Assembly: GCA_965222345.1 (NCBI GenBank)
Contig: CBDCTS010000004.1
Span: 836,419 to 900,418, forward strand
DNA: 64,000 bases
Direction of reading: 5' to 3'
Source: JADFGZ01 sp965222345
GTDB taxonomy: Bacteria > Acidobacteriota > Terriglobia > 2-12-FULL-54-10
This document shows positions 51,630-60,716 of this stretch, piece by piece (positions within the stretch are counted from its first letter, which is position 1; the number at the start of each line of letters is the position of its first letter). The notes beneath the pieces are model-generated. The model ran no database searches, had not been told where the DNA came from, and worked only from the letters and a program-made list of their open reading frames with translations. The position numbers were made by a program, and so were the translations under genes.

Positions 51630-53513
51630 TTACCATTGAGCCGCTGGTCCGCCGAGTTCCACCTGGGCGCCCGTAGGCTGCATACCCCACTCTCGGGCCA
51701 GGGAGGGAACCAAATGCATCGGCTTGCCGCCCACCATCGTCATCAGGACCCGGATCGTCAGAATGTCATCCACGGGGATCGTCAAATAGTCTTTGTCCAG
51801 AACCACCAAGTCCGCAAACTTGCCCGGTTCCAGGGAACCGAGGACATCCTCTTTCAGGGTTCCATAGGCCGCAAAAAGAGTTGCCGACTTGAGCATCGCC
51901 TCGCGACTGATGGCCTGCGCGGGAGCAACTAAATTTCCATCCCAATCCTTCCGCGTAATAGCGCCATAGAGAACGTGCATGTAGGTCAAGTTGGTGTATT
52001 CGCTAAGGGGCCGGTCAATTTCTACGCTATTCATGATCCCGGCATCATAGAGGGCTTTGCGGGGAACCATATTCATCGCGCCACGCTCGCCGTAGTCCCG
52101 CAGAATCTGTGTTACGGTCCCTTGCCAGACGACGATGTCCCAACCGCTGGTCACTATCCCCAAGTTTTTGAAGCGCGGAATCTGGTCCGGGCGGGGATAC
52201 AAAGTCATATGCTCGGTGACATGGCGTTTGGACCGGATGTCGTCCAGCGTCATGCCGGCATCACTAGCGGCTTTCTCTATGATGTCCAGCACCATATCTA
52301 TTTCCACGTCCCCCATCATATGGTCACCGGCTATCCGTCCCCCTGCCTTGAGGTATTCGTATAGAGCACGAGAAATATTTTCCTGGGAATATCCAGGGTT
52401 CGCGCAAGCCCTTTCCTTCCGGGCAGCCGCCTCGGGGTTAAGCGGTTCCAGCTCGGTGCACTGTCCTCCCTGATGTGCGGTCATCCCCGTATTCCAGAGG
52501 TAATCGGAACCCTTGCCGACCAGGGAGGCCACCGCGTTCACAAAATAGGGGTCTTGGAAGAAGTCGTTGCGCTCCGGCCAGAACCAGCCCCAACCAAGCC
52601 GCATCGACATCTGTCCCTCTTTGTCCAGGCTGTTGAAGGCTCGAATGGCTCCACCCGTATAGAGTGAGGTCGCATTCAGGGTAACCCCAAGGGCTGATGT
52701 CCAGGACAACCCCAGCCGGTAGATCTCGCGCAGCACCTCGGGTGGGTAAAGGATGTCTTGCTCCACCTCCCGATAGCAAACGCCGCATGTGCCGGTTTCC
52801 TCTCCACTCTCGCCTGTATAGGAACCTATTGGGCTGATCAGAAATTTGTCCCATTGATCCCCGTACCCATTCTTTACGGCCTCAATTCCTTTTTGGTTCA
52901 ACACCAAACCCGTAAAACCCCCTCGAATGAGCACTGGATTGTTGGGAGCCGCCACGTCCAGCAGGTCTTTATTAATTTGCCTGCCCAACATTGGGGATAT
53001 CTCATTCCCCAAACGGTAGTCCGGGCCGTATAACAAACTGATGCGAATCCATTGGCCGGGTTTGGCCGTCTGCACCGCCTCATCCAAAACTCGCGGGAAT
53101 TGTTGCATCACTTGATCGGGAGGCACGTTCACAAACCGCTCAATGTGCATGTCGTCGCTGACCACCTTCTTCATGATCGTTGGATTCAGCGGATTCCAGT
53201 CTTGCGGATGATCGTGCGTGGCTCCAAAACCGGGGGTTACCGTTCGCCCCTCCAAATCATACGATTTCGTGTTGGGGCCTGCCATCTGACGAATTTGGTC
53301 ATTGCTCCCCACCGCCGCAATTTTCCCTTCCCGGATCGCGATCGCCTGAGCTATGGTGCCAAGATTTCCATTGACTTCGTGGTTGTCCACCGTGACAACC
53401 TTGCCATTGTAGAGAATCGTGTCCGGGGCCGGCTGCTGGGCCAACAACGGCCCTCCACTCACTCCAAACACCCACAACACGATCAGCAAATGCAAAAAGG
53501 TTCCTTTTTTCAT
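51630..53513 (-). CDS. Exported YtcJ-like amidohydrolase
   Basis: 627 residues with a signal peptide (FLHLLIVLWVFGVSGGPLLA). Amidohydrolase superfamily 3: PDTILYNGKVVTVDN, VTPGFGATHDHPQDW (metal-binding H-x-H), later GGRIAGDHMMGD, HVTEHMTLYPRPDQIP and C-terminal GSLEPGKFADLVVLDKDYLTIP. Members hydrolyse amides, imides or N-formyl groups at a binuclear metal centre. It is the intact relative of the gene broken at 6540-6839. It precedes the Oar-like receptor on the same strand (56 bp), so the receptor may import its substrate or product. Confidence 0.88.
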   Translation of the reverse strand: MKKGTFLHLLIVLWVFGVSGGPLLAQQPAPDTILYNGKVVTVDNHEVNGNLGTIAQAIAIREGKIAAVGSNDQIRQMAGPNTKSYDLEGRTVTPGFGATHDHPQDWNPLNPTIMKKVVSDDMHIERFVNVPPDQVMQQFPRVLDEAVQTAKPGQWIRISLLYGPDYRLGNEISPMLGRQINKDLLDVAAPNNPVLIRGGFTGLVLNQKGIEAVKNGYGDQWDKFLISPIGSYTGESGEETGTCGVCYREVEQDILYPPEVLREIYRLGLSWTSALGVTLNATSLYTGGAIRAFNSLDKEGQMSMRLGWGWFWPERNDFFQDPYFVNAVASLVGKGSDYLWNTGMTAHQGGQCTELEPLNPEAAARKERACANPGYSQENISRALYEYLKAGGRIAGDHMMGDVEIDMVLDIIEKAASDAGMTLDDIRSKRHVTEHMTLYPRPDQIPRFKNLGIVTSGWDIVVWQGTVTQILRDYGERGAMNMVPRKALYDAGIMNSVEIDRPLSEYTNLTYMHVLYGAITRKDWDGNLVAPAQAISREAMLKSATLFAAYGTLKEDVLGSLEPGKFADLVVLDKDYLTIPVDDILTIRVLMTMVGGKPMHLVPSLAREWGMQPTGAQVELGGPAAQW

Positions 53514-54145
53514 TGTTTTTCAGCTCCTCTCACGGTTGTAATTTTCGAAAGCGCAATTTGAAACTCTCGCAAAGAATCCGACCCATCTAGCCCGGCAGGA
53601 CTAGTGACAGAGTCAGGGGTTTGGCGGGGGAGAGTAGCTAATTACCTCTGCGCCGCCATTGTGCGGCCTACTCTTCCGCCCCGCAAGAACCTACTTCGTG
53701 CGTCATCTCCTCTATGTTTCATTTCCATGCCCGCCGGTATTTCCCCCAGCCCTGCGCTCGGCCCTTGATTTGATTTCCTGGGATTTTTGGAGCCCATATC
53801 CCTCACAAATCCCCTGCCTATGGATTCTACCCTATATATGAAGCTTCACGCGGCTAATGTAGGGGTGGGATATAAGGGGAATTCCGGCTCAGACGGCGCC
53901 CGCACCCTCCAGAATGATTGCGGGTATTGCTCTCGCCAATCCGTCTTATTCCCCACGCATCAGAGCGTCTGCTCTGCAAGGTAGAGATTGTTAGGTCAGG
54001 GATACTTGTGTCTTGCCAACTTCAGCTTCGCCTCAAAATTTCCAGGACGCACCGATTTTTCCGCTTCGGCAAAAACGTGCCCAAAGCCCGCAGAACCAAT
54101 CTCTCCCCATCCGCTCTCATCTCGCGGTTTTCTCGGAACCAGGAT
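53514..54145. other. Gene-free stretch
   Basis: About 630 bp between the amidohydrolase and the rhomboid gene, downstream of the latter. It contains only short unconvincing frames. No RNA or repeat is recognised. Confidence 0.3.
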
Positions 54146-54829
54146 TCAGTAAGGAGGGAACCCCTCAAAACTGTCGAACGGTTCTTCCATCTCCACCACT
54201 TCCATCGCCCGGATGGACTCACGATTCCGCCGGAAATAGACGACCGCGGAAACCACGCCTAACCCGAAACCGATGGCGTGGGTCCGGTAGCTGACGTTTG
54301 CTTGAAGCGTCGACGGCAACAGAACCACCAGTATGATGCCTACCGCCCGCACGACCCGCTTACCGGGACCCAGGGTGCGATCCACGAACAGGTTCATGCT
54401 CAGCCAGAAACCCACCATCCAATAGACCAATCCTGACGCCCCCACCAAGCTGACCCCGGGAGGATAGGTCAGCAGGGAAAGGTAATTCGTCAGCCCGGCC
54501 AGAGCCACACTCAGAACCGGGCAGACCAGGAAGCCGTAGTATCCAAAGAGAAGATAGCTGAAGAAGGCGAGAAAGATGGCATTGGAGAAAAAGTGCGCAA
54601 TGTCGGTGTGCACTGCTACGGCCGTTATCAGTCTCCAGTACTCATGTTTCTCTAGAGTCCCCTCCGAAGTGGCGGCAAGAGTCGGCAGGAGAGCCGCTCC
54701 GTTCTGCCAGGCTAGCAGGGAAATCCCCAGAATCGTCAAGACGGAGAGCGCCCCGACTGACAGGCTGTGCTTTCGCGGTTTTCGCGACAGGAGAGTCTCT
54801 AGGACACGGTAGGACGGAAAACTTTTCAT
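54146..54829 (-). CDS. Rhomboid-family intramembrane serine protease
   Basis: 227 residues, about six membrane helices. The dyad is visible: Ser132 in GASGLVYW on helix 4 and His184 in YRTHAIGFGLG on helix 6. The conserved helix-2 HFFSN (His79, Asn83) completes the oxyanion side, and the loop EYWRLITAVAVH after helix 1 is typical. It cleaves single-pass membrane proteins inside the bilayer. The short C-terminal acidic tail (VEMEEPFDSFEG) is unusual but not diagnostic. Confidence 0.9.
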   Translation of the reverse strand: MKSFPSYRVLETLLSRKPRKHSLSVGALSVLTILGISLLAWQNGAALLPTLAATSEGTLEKHEYWRLITAVAVHTDIAHFFSNAIFLAFFSYLLFGYYGFLVCPVLSVALAGLTNYLSLLTYPPGVSLVGASGLVYWMVGFWLSMNLFVDRTLGPGKRVVRAVGIILVVLLPSTLQANVSYRTHAIGFGLGVVSAVVYFRRNRESIRAMEVVEMEEPFDSFEGFPPY

Positions 54830-54934
54830 GAGGTAATCTTAACGTATCGAAGGCGGAGGTGGCAGTCACGGTTCACCTCCCCCGAAAGTTCCTGGTTTCC
54901 AATTCGCGTTTTCCTTCCATCCGCTGCTGCCCCC

Positions 54935-55036
54935 CGCGCCAGGGGCCTATACTCCTGGATGGAACCTAGTTTCACAACTCCAAGTTGTGATGTAATTTCT
55001 CTCACTACGAATGGTACGAAACCTCGGTCTGGTCAC
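54935..55036 (+). repeat. IS3 right-end scrap
   Basis: The sequence CCTATACTCC, TGGAACC, GATGTAATTTCTCTCACT, TGGTACGAAACCTCGG, TCTGGTCA parallels 936-1035 of the IS3 relic step by step with many changes. No transposase codons are left upstream beyond a few. It ends just before the stop of the methyltransferase gene at 55045. Confidence 0.6.
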
Positions 55037-55044
55037 TCACCCCT

Positions 55045-56079
55045 TCAAGGTCGTCTAACACAGAACTCCGGTGTCAGGTGTCTGTCAACCCGCTGATGGA
55101 TCGGTTGGACCTTCATTGCGGCGATCATGTGCGTGGGTTTGATGCGGCCTTCGTCGATCAACCGTTGGTAGAGTTCGTGCACACGATCGACAAACTCCAG
55201 ATCTTTCGGATTGTTGGGATCGAAATTGTGTCCAAATGAACGATCGATAAACGGATCAACAAGATTCCCATACCCAAAGAACAGTTCGAAGTGAAATCGC
55301 TCTATAAGCAGAGGCAGGATATCCTGAGATCGAATCCCCTCGAAGCCTTCGGTGGAACAATCCCAGTTGACGAACTGCTTCTCCAGTCTCTTTAGTTGAT
55401 GATTGTACTTATACCGATCGGGAAGTTCATTCCACAGTTCATTGACGATCTCTAACGCTTCCGGCCATCGCATGTGACCGTTGCGACCGATCATGTCATC
55501 GGTCAAGAAATACCCGTCGTCCTCAAGCAATTCCGCAACACGATCGAAAAGCAACTCCAGCTCAACGAAATGGTGAAGGCATTGGATTGCAAGCACGGCC
55601 TGGTACTTTCGATTGGGCGTCCACGAGTTGATGTCGCACGTGACGAAGGACATGTTGTCTGCGATGCCTTGCTGCTCCGCGGCGGACTCGCCCCTCTCCA
55701 GCATGGTCGGGTTGATATCGATGCAGTCGAGGCTGAAATTCTTTTTGCCTTCCTGAACCAGCCTCTTGACGATTTCTAGATCGAACTCGCAATTGCCCGC
55801 ACCGATACTGACGAATCTGTTATGGATTTCGGGGGACGATGCGCATATCCGTCCAAGATATTGACCGAAGAACTCTAGCGCACTCGTGAAACCGAACGGT
55901 TTCAGTCGTGCGATAAGGTACTTGTTCGACCAGTAGTGAAATATATCCGGGAGGTCGTGCACCTTGATGCACTGTTCGAAGTGCTCTAGCTCGCTTGCGA
56001 GTCGCTGCTGGTAATCAGTATCAGCGTCGCGCGCCTTAGTCCGCTGTCTGAGCTGCTGAAACCAAGAACGTAATCCCAT
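55045..56079 (-). CDS. Class I SAM-dependent methyltransferase
   Basis: 344 residues. Methyltransferase fold with NRFVSIGAGNCEFDLEIVKRL (motif I, GxGxCxxxL type), SLDCIDINPTMLERG (acidic loop binding the ribose), MSFVTCDINSW, and AVLAIQCLHHFVELELLFDRVAELLEDDGYFLTDDMIGRNGH, the region before motif II. The C-terminal half (RSFGHNFDPNNPKDLEF, DRVHELYQRLIDEG) is family-specific and unassigned. Such enzymes methylate small molecules or glycans. AT-richer than the dnaX block next door and flanked by the IS3 scrap, so it may be acquired. Confidence 0.85.
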   Translation of the reverse strand: MGLRSWFQQLRQRTKARDADTDYQQRLASELEHFEQCIKVHDLPDIFHYWSNKYLIARLKPFGFTSALEFFGQYLGRICASSPEIHNRFVSIGAGNCEFDLEIVKRLVQEGKKNFSLDCIDINPTMLERGESAAEQQGIADNMSFVTCDINSWTPNRKYQAVLAIQCLHHFVELELLFDRVAELLEDDGYFLTDDMIGRNGHMRWPEALEIVNELWNELPDRYKYNHQLKRLEKQFVNWDCSTEGFEGIRSQDILPLLIERFHFELFFGYGNLVDPFIDRSFGHNFDPNNPKDLEFVDRVHELYQRLIDEGRIKPTHMIAAMKVQPIHQRVDRHLTPEFCVRRP

Positions 56080-56400
56080 CTATTTGGCTCCATCGCTGAT
56101 CGATCCCGACGCCATGTTACTACAACTGGTCACTGCAACTTGGTACTGCGCAGCCCGTAGAGCAAGGTCATGGCAGCAACTACCGTAAAGAAACCGTCAG
56201 AAAACTCGCCCATTTAGCAGGCTAGCCGTAGGCGTTGCGAGCGAAGGTAGGCGCCCCAAAACCGTGTAAGAGCAACGAAAGGAAGGAATTGGGAGAAAAC
56301 AGTGGAAGACGCCTGCCTGCTTCATTGCCAGTTGCTGGAGGAGGTGCTACCATTGACGGGAGCAAGAAAGAAGGCCGAAAGAAAGACGAGTCGCGTTTAT
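56080..56400. other. Intergenic stretch before SRP RNA
   Basis: About 320 bp with no recognisable gene. It should contain the promoter of the SRP RNA gene. Confidence 0.3.
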
Positions 56401-56504
56401 CAGGCTTCGGGCTCTGTGCAATAGAAACCTTCAAACCCCGCCAGGTCCGGAAGGAAGCAACGGTAGAGGGAGCTTTTATGTGCCACGGAACCACCCGAAG
56501 TCTG
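56401..56504 (+). ncRNA. ffs: Signal recognition particle RNA (small bacterial 4.5S-type)
   Basis: Contains the invariant SRP domain-IV core CCAGGTCCGGAAGGAAGCA at 56441-56459. The ends pair over eleven positions: CTTCGGG at 56405-56411 is the exact inverse complement of CCCGAAG at 56494-56500, and the stem continues outward (GG, A, C pairing with TC, T, G, including a G-U). The length of about 104 bases fits the small bacterial form that binds Ffh. Position just upstream of dnaX, as in many bacteria, adds support. Exact ends are inferred from the stem. Confidence 0.92.
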
Positions 56505-56609
56505 GCCAATAATTTACGTGCTCTCAATTTGCGGGCTTGATGGGCTGCGGCCGAGCAGCTTTGCCTCCCGCCGGCAGAGAACACGACAGACCTGTTTTCC
56601 AGAATTACC

Positions 56610-58463
56610 TTGTATCAAGTCCTCGCACGTACATGGCGGCCCCGGCAATTTTCCCAAGTAGTGGGGCAGCACCATGTGACCCAGACGCTGGAAAACGCCA
56701 TCCGGCTCAGCCGCATCGGCCACGGCTACATTTTTTCCGGCCAGCGCGGCGTAGGCAAGACCACCGTCGCCCGCCTGCTGGCCAAATCCCTCAACTGCGG
56801 CAAAGGCCCCATCGCGGAGGCTTGCGGAGAGTGTGATTCGTGCCGGGAGATCGCCGCCGGTCGCGCCTTGGACGTCATGGAAATTGATGCTGCCTCCAAT
56901 CGCGGCATTGACGCTGTGCGGGAGCTGCGCGAGAACGCGCGCTATGCCCCGGCCCGGGACCGTTACAAGGTGTTCATCATCGATGAAGCTCACCAGATCA
57001 CCCCGGAAGGTTTCAACGCCTTGCTGAAGACGCTGGAAGAGCCGCCACCTCACGTCATTTTCATTTTGGCCACCACCGAGGTTCACCAATTCCCGGAGAC
57101 AATCCTTTCCCGCTGCCAGCACTTTAACTTTCATGCGGTGGCGTTTTCCGAGATGCTCGCTCATCTGGAGGCAGTATGCGCCGGGGAGAAGATTCAAGCG
57201 CAGCCGGAGGCTTTGGCGGCCCTGGCGCGGTCCGGTGAGGGAAGCTTGCGGGATTCTCTGTCGAGGCTGGAGCAGGCGATTGCAGCCTTTGGCTCCAATT
57301 TGGAAGGTCCGGCGGTTGCGCGCTTGCTGGGGGCGGTGCCTTCCGAACTCCTGGAGGATGTGCTCCACGCGGTGCTTGCCCAAAAGCGGGAGCGGCTGCT
57401 TGAAGTGGTGGAGAAGCTGGTGGAGGAAGGGTATCAACTGGCCTACTTTTGTTCCCAACTGGTCCACACCGTGCGCAACCTGCTGGTCGCGCGGGTGGCC
57501 GGACCGCAGCCGCGCTTGCTGGAGGCTACGGCGGAGGAGAGCCAGCGGCTGGCGGCAATGGCGCAAAATTTCACCGAAGAGAACCTCACCCGCTTCTTGG
57601 AAATCCTGCTCGCCCTCAACCAGCAGTTGCGGCACAGCACGCAGCCCCGGTTTCATATGGAGCTGGGCCTGTTGAAGCTCGTGGATGCGGAGCGGCTGAT
57701 CCCTATTGAGGACCTGCTGGCGCAAATGGAAAATAGGGCGGACGCAGGCGCTGCCGCCCGCCCGAAGGCCGCCAGCGATCCCCGCAATGTTCCCGGCGTG
57801 GAAGCTCCCCGTCGCTCGGCTGCACGGAGGACGAAACATCCCGCGCCGGACCAAGCCGCCCCTTCTGAGGGCTCCGGGCGCCTGAGCCCGTTTGAGCGGG
57901 ACGTCCGCCGCAAGAAGCCGGTGCCGGAATCCTCGGCTCATGCAGGGACTTCCCCGGAAGAGATTCTGGAGAAAAGGCCGGCCGTGACCTCAACTCCTGG
58001 CAGGGAAGCTATCGTTCGTGAAGCCACGGGTAGCGTTGCGGCTGCCGCCGCTGCCGAACGAGTCCCTCTCCCGGCAGCCGGTCCGGCCCTCTCGGCCCAG
58101 GAAGAGGCCTGGACCAAAGAAATCCTGCGGCGGCTGGAGGATCAAGCGAAGCCGGCGCTGGCTTCCCTGCTGGCCCGGGCCAGCGGATGGGAATTTGGGG
58201 AAGCGGAGGTTCGGGTTGAGTTGGCCGAGAATGGACTGGTTAAACTTCTTACGGAGCAAGACCGGCAATTACTCAACCAGCTCTCCGAGGATGTCCTGGG
58301 ACGCAAGGTCCGGGTTAAGCTGGTACAGGGTGAGACGAGTGCCGCCGCGCAGACGGAGGCGCAAGCCGCCGACCTGTCCAAGGAGCGCGCCCGGCGGGAC
58401 ACCGGCGTAGCGGAGTTCGAGAAGGTTTTTGGCAAACAGATCACGAAAATTCGCGGGCGCTAA
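56610..58463 (+). CDS. dnaX: DNA polymerase III subunits gamma/tau
   Basis: 617-residue clamp-loader ATPase. Start is the TTG at 56610 (YQVLARTWRPRQF). Walker A GQRGVGKTT with Lys50; zinc site Cys63, 72, 75 and 78 (CGKGPIAEACGECDSC); DEAH at 125-128; sensor region SRCQHFNFHAV. The tau-like C-terminal part (residues 390-520) is Pro/Ala/Arg-rich and ends in a conserved-looking domain (TKEILRRLEDQAKPALASLL, EFGEAEVRVELAENGLVKLL). The length supports tau-like function; a programmed frameshift site for gamma is not evident. Confidence 0.95.
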   Translation: MYQVLARTWRPRQFSQVVGQHHVTQTLENAIRLSRIGHGYIFSGQRGVGKTTVARLLAKSLNCGKGPIAEACGECDSCREIAAGRALDVMEIDAASNRGIDAVRELRENARYAPARDRYKVFIIDEAHQITPEGFNALLKTLEEPPPHVIFILATTEVHQFPETILSRCQHFNFHAVAFSEMLAHLEAVCAGEKIQAQPEALAALARSGEGSLRDSLSRLEQAIAAFGSNLEGPAVARLLGAVPSELLEDVLHAVLAQKRERLLEVVEKLVEEGYQLAYFCSQLVHTVRNLLVARVAGPQPRLLEATAEESQRLAAMAQNFTEENLTRFLEILLALNQQLRHSTQPRFHMELGLLKLVDAERLIPIEDLLAQMENRADAGAAARPKAASDPRNVPGVEAPRRSAARRTKHPAPDQAAPSEGSGRLSPFERDVRRKKPVPESSAHAGTSPEEILEKRPAVTSTPGREAIVREATGSVAAAAAAERVPLPAAGPALSAQEEAWTKEILRRLEDQAKPALASLLARASGWEFGEAEVRVELAENGLVKLLTEQDRQLLNQLSEDVLGRKVRVKLVQGETSAAAQTEAQAADLSKERARRDTGVAEFEKVFGKQITKIRGR

Positions 58464-58474
58464 GGAGTAGAGCC

Positions 58475-58777
58475 ATGCGCAACATGCAACAAATGATGAG
58501 CCAGGTTAAGAAGATGCAAAAAGAGATGCAGCAGCAGATGGAAGCCTTGCGTGTGGAAGCTTCCTCCGGCGGCGGCATGGTTACGGTGAGCATGAGCGGC
58601 ACCAAGCATCTGTTGTCGGTGAAGATCGACCCTGAGGCGGTGAAGGGCGGCGACGTGGAGATGCTCGAAGACCTGTTGCAGGCCGCCGTCAATGAGGCGG
58701 TGCGCAAAACCGACGAAGCCCTGGCGGAAAAGCTGGGCGGCATGGCGGGTGGCATGAATCTGCCCGGAATGTTCTAG
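58475..58777 (+). CDS. YbaB/EbfC-family nucleoid-associated protein
   Basis: 100 residues. N-terminal helix MQQMMSQVKKMQKEMQQQMEAL, then VEASSGGGMVTVSMSGTKHLLSVKIDPEAV and DLLQAAVNEAVRKTDEAL. This is the dimeric DNA-binding protein YbaB/EbfC, which lies between dnaX and recR in many bacteria. Start at the ATG at 58475, 11 bp after dnaX. Gene length normal. Confidence 0.95.
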   Translation: MRNMQQMMSQVKKMQKEMQQQMEALRVEASSGGGMVTVSMSGTKHLLSVKIDPEAVKGGDVEMLEDLLQAAVNEAVRKTDEALAEKLGGMAGGMNLPGMF

Positions 58778-58803
58778 TCTCCCCGGATCGCGTACGTTAC
58801 CTG

Positions 58804-59403
58804 ATGCCTGAATACGCAAAACCCATGTCCCGGCTGATTGAGGAACTGAGGCGGCTGCCCGGAATCGGTTTGAAATCGGCCCAGCGGATCGCTTTCCATG
58901 TCCTGAAGGCCGAAAAGCACGATGTGGAACGGCTGGCTGCCGCCATTCGAGACCTGCAGGAAAGCATTCGGCTCTGCGAGGTTTGCAACAACGTGACCGA
59001 GGTGAATCCCTGCGCCTACTGCTCGGACCCTTCCCGCAACGCAAAGCTCCTTTGCATCGTCGAAGGGCCGGAGAACATCCTCCCTATTGAAAAGACCGGA
59101 CAATACCGGGGCTACTACCACGTGTTGCACGGAGCCTTGTCGCCGCTGCACGGCATCGGCCCCGAGCAGCTCCGGACTGCGAATCTGATCGGGAGACTGA
59201 AGGATGGAGCGGTCGAGGAGGTGATCGTGGCCACCAACCCCAATGTGGAGGGCGAGGCAACAGCCGTATATCTCTCCAAGCTCCTCAAGCCGCTGGGTGT
59301 GAGTGTCACGCGGATCGCGATGGGCCTTCCGGTAGGCGGGGACCTGGAGTATGTGGACCAGGTGACCATCGCCAAAGCAATGGAAGGCCGCAAGGAAATC
59401 TAG
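58804..59403 (+). CDS. recR: Recombination mediator RecR
   Basis: 199 residues. N-terminal helix-hairpin-helix (LIEELRRLPGIGLKSAQRIAFHVL), zinc finger with C-x2-C and C-x2-C (CEVCNNVTEVNPCAYC), TOPRIM domain (LLCIVEGPENILPIEKTGQYRGYYHVLHGALSPLHGIGPEQL) and C-terminal Walker-B-like VTRIAMGLPVGGDLEYVDQVTI. Acts with RecF/RecO in RecA loading at gaps. Third gene of the dnaX operon. Confidence 0.97.
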   Translation: MPEYAKPMSRLIEELRRLPGIGLKSAQRIAFHVLKAEKHDVERLAAAIRDLQESIRLCEVCNNVTEVNPCAYCSDPSRNAKLLCIVEGPENILPIEKTGQYRGYYHVLHGALSPLHGIGPEQLRTANLIGRLKDGAVEEVIVATNPNVEGEATAVYLSKLLKPLGVSVTRIAMGLPVGGDLEYVDQVTIAKAMEGRKEI

Positions 59404-59410
59404 AAAGGCA

Positions 59411-59462
59411 GGACAGGCATTCTTGCCTGTCCCCTAAGAGCACAGGCCGGTAGGCCTGTGCT
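59411..59462. terminator. Paired strong hairpins downstream of recR (REP-like, possible terminator)
   Basis: Two perfect hairpins sit in tandem: GGACAGGC/GCCTGTCC (59411-59418 with 59425-59432) and AGCACAGGCC/GGCCTGTGCT (59439-59448 with 59453-59462, loop GGTA). No T-run follows, so they resemble interspersed REP/BIME units more than a simple intrinsic terminator. They start eight bases after the recR stop and should at least stabilise or end the transcript. Confidence 0.6.
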
Positions 59463-59715
59463 CCATTTCTCCCCGCCTGCCCCGCCTACACCCTCCGATC
59501 AGTGGCTTTCTGGGGCCTTTTTAGCAAAACAAACCCAAAATGAAGCCATTGCCCCGATCTTCTGAATATTTCATAAATCTTTATATTGCAATTGGTTAGC
59601 TGAATATCGGAAGTTTTGAAATGGCTTCGTTTTGAAAAAAAACTTTTTTCTCTCGCTCCTCTCCCCTCCAGAAGGTTTTCACGGTCGGTCTATAGCTTCC
59701 CACAACGCCCGGGAA

Positions 59716-59795
59716 GCCCCAGCGGGGCGCAAGAGTCTAGCCCACGGCGCCAGCCGTGGGTGAGAAAGGCCACGCTGGATCAACCCCGGATGGGG
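59716..59795. repeat. REP-like hairpin cluster
   Basis: Three hairpins follow each other: GCCCC-AGC-GGGGC (59716-59728), CCCACGGC/GCCGTGGG (59741-59748 with 59753-59760) and CCCC-GGAT-GGGG (59784-59795). The wording matches the scattered repeats (AGCCCCGGCGGGGCG, CCCACGGCG...GCCGTGGG) I associate with REP-associated elements in Acidobacteria and Planctomycetes. No REP-associated transposase lies in the window. Confidence 0.55.
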
Positions 59796-59874
59796 CGAAA
59801 GAAAGAGGCCTTAAACCTCACAAACGCCCTCCGGCCCGATTGTCCCTCGCGCAAATTCCGGGAGCAACAGAATT

Positions 59875-59937
59875 CTTCCGAGGAAACCGAATCTTCCGAG
59901 GGAACCGAATCTACCGAATCTACCGAGGACTCCGAAC
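59875..59937. repeat. Imperfect 9-bp tandem repeat
   Basis: About seven units alternate between TTCCGAGGA/G-like and AACCGAATC-like nonamers. In one frame they encode SSEETESSEGTESTESTE. No gene framework surrounds them, so this is likely a non-coding minisatellite that could vary in length. Confidence 0.6.
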
Positions 59938-60224
59938 CGCGCCTCGCGCTCAACCCGCTCCCGCTTCAGTTTCTTGCCGGTTGGTTTTTTAGAATGGCTT
60001 GATTTCTTTTTCCTCTAAACGGCTCTTACCATCAGCAGGTCGGTGCTATAGCATCGAGCCTCCTGAGGCGAGCTAACAAAACCCAGCATAGCAGTTCGCC
60101 GGGCCTATGGCCTCACTGTTGACCGCCGCGAGGCGGACGCGCTAGACTCCATCCTGTCGGCTTGTCCGCTGAGCTACCCTGACAAGCTCCCCGCTTGCCC
60201 GAACATCCCAAAGGAGAGCCAGCC

Positions 60225-60701
60225 ATGAAACAGATTGCCTGCCTTGTCGCCTTCACTGTACTGCTCGTTTCCCCGGCCCACGCGCAAGAAGATGCTAAAT
60301 CTTTACTAGCCCGCTTCAAGCTCTTCAACGAATGCAAGCCTATGAAACTGATCGTTGAAGGCTTGCACGACGACGCCAGTAAGATCGGACTGACCGAGGT
60401 GCAATTGCAGGCGGCGGCTGAAAGTCGCTTGCGTTCGGCGCGGCTCTATGATGCTGCGGAAACCCCGTATCTGTATGTGCAAGTCAACGTGGTAGGTCCA
60501 GCATATAACATCTCTGTGGAATACAATAAGGTGGTTTTCGATCTTGCGAGCGGTGAATCCAGTCTTGCCGCGACATGGGATAGGGGCAGCACGGGAACGC
60601 ATGGCAGGGAAGCAGGTTACATCCTGTCGAGTGTATCCCAGCACATGGACCAATTCCTGGTCGAGTACCTGCGCGTAAACGAGGAGCATTGTGGCCGCTA
60701 A
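60225..60701 (+). CDS. Small exported protein, function unknown
   Basis: 158 residues from the ATG at 60225 (AAAGGAGAGCC upstream). Signal peptide (IACLVAFTVLLVSPAHAQ). The mature part has LFNECKPMKLIVEGLHDDASKIGL, QLQAAAESRLRSARLYDA, YLYVQVNVVGPAYNISVEYNKVVFD and SQHMDQFLVEYLRVNEEHCG, with two Cys that may pair. An alpha/beta fold resembling a periplasmic heat-shock or protease-like domain is not evident. 15 bp before the alkyltransferase-like gene; possibly cotranscribed. Confidence 0.6.
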   Translation: MKQIACLVAFTVLLVSPAHAQEDAKSLLARFKLFNECKPMKLIVEGLHDDASKIGLTEVQLQAAAESRLRSARLYDAAETPYLYVQVNVVGPAYNISVEYNKVVFDLASGESSLAATWDRGSTGTHGREAGYILSSVSQHMDQFLVEYLRVNEEHCGR

Positions 60702-60716
60702 GTGAGGAAACCAACT

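Larger units (their letters stand above)
59463..60224. other. Repeat-rich spacer
   Basis: About 760 bp with no gene assigned. It holds the hairpin cluster at 59716-59795 and the tandem repeat at 59875-59937. The frames here translate the repeats and are not convincing genes. Confidence 0.4.

Noticed and set aside
56514..57941. 475-codon frame antisense to dnaX
   Set aside because: Shadow frame; dnaX motifs are unambiguous.
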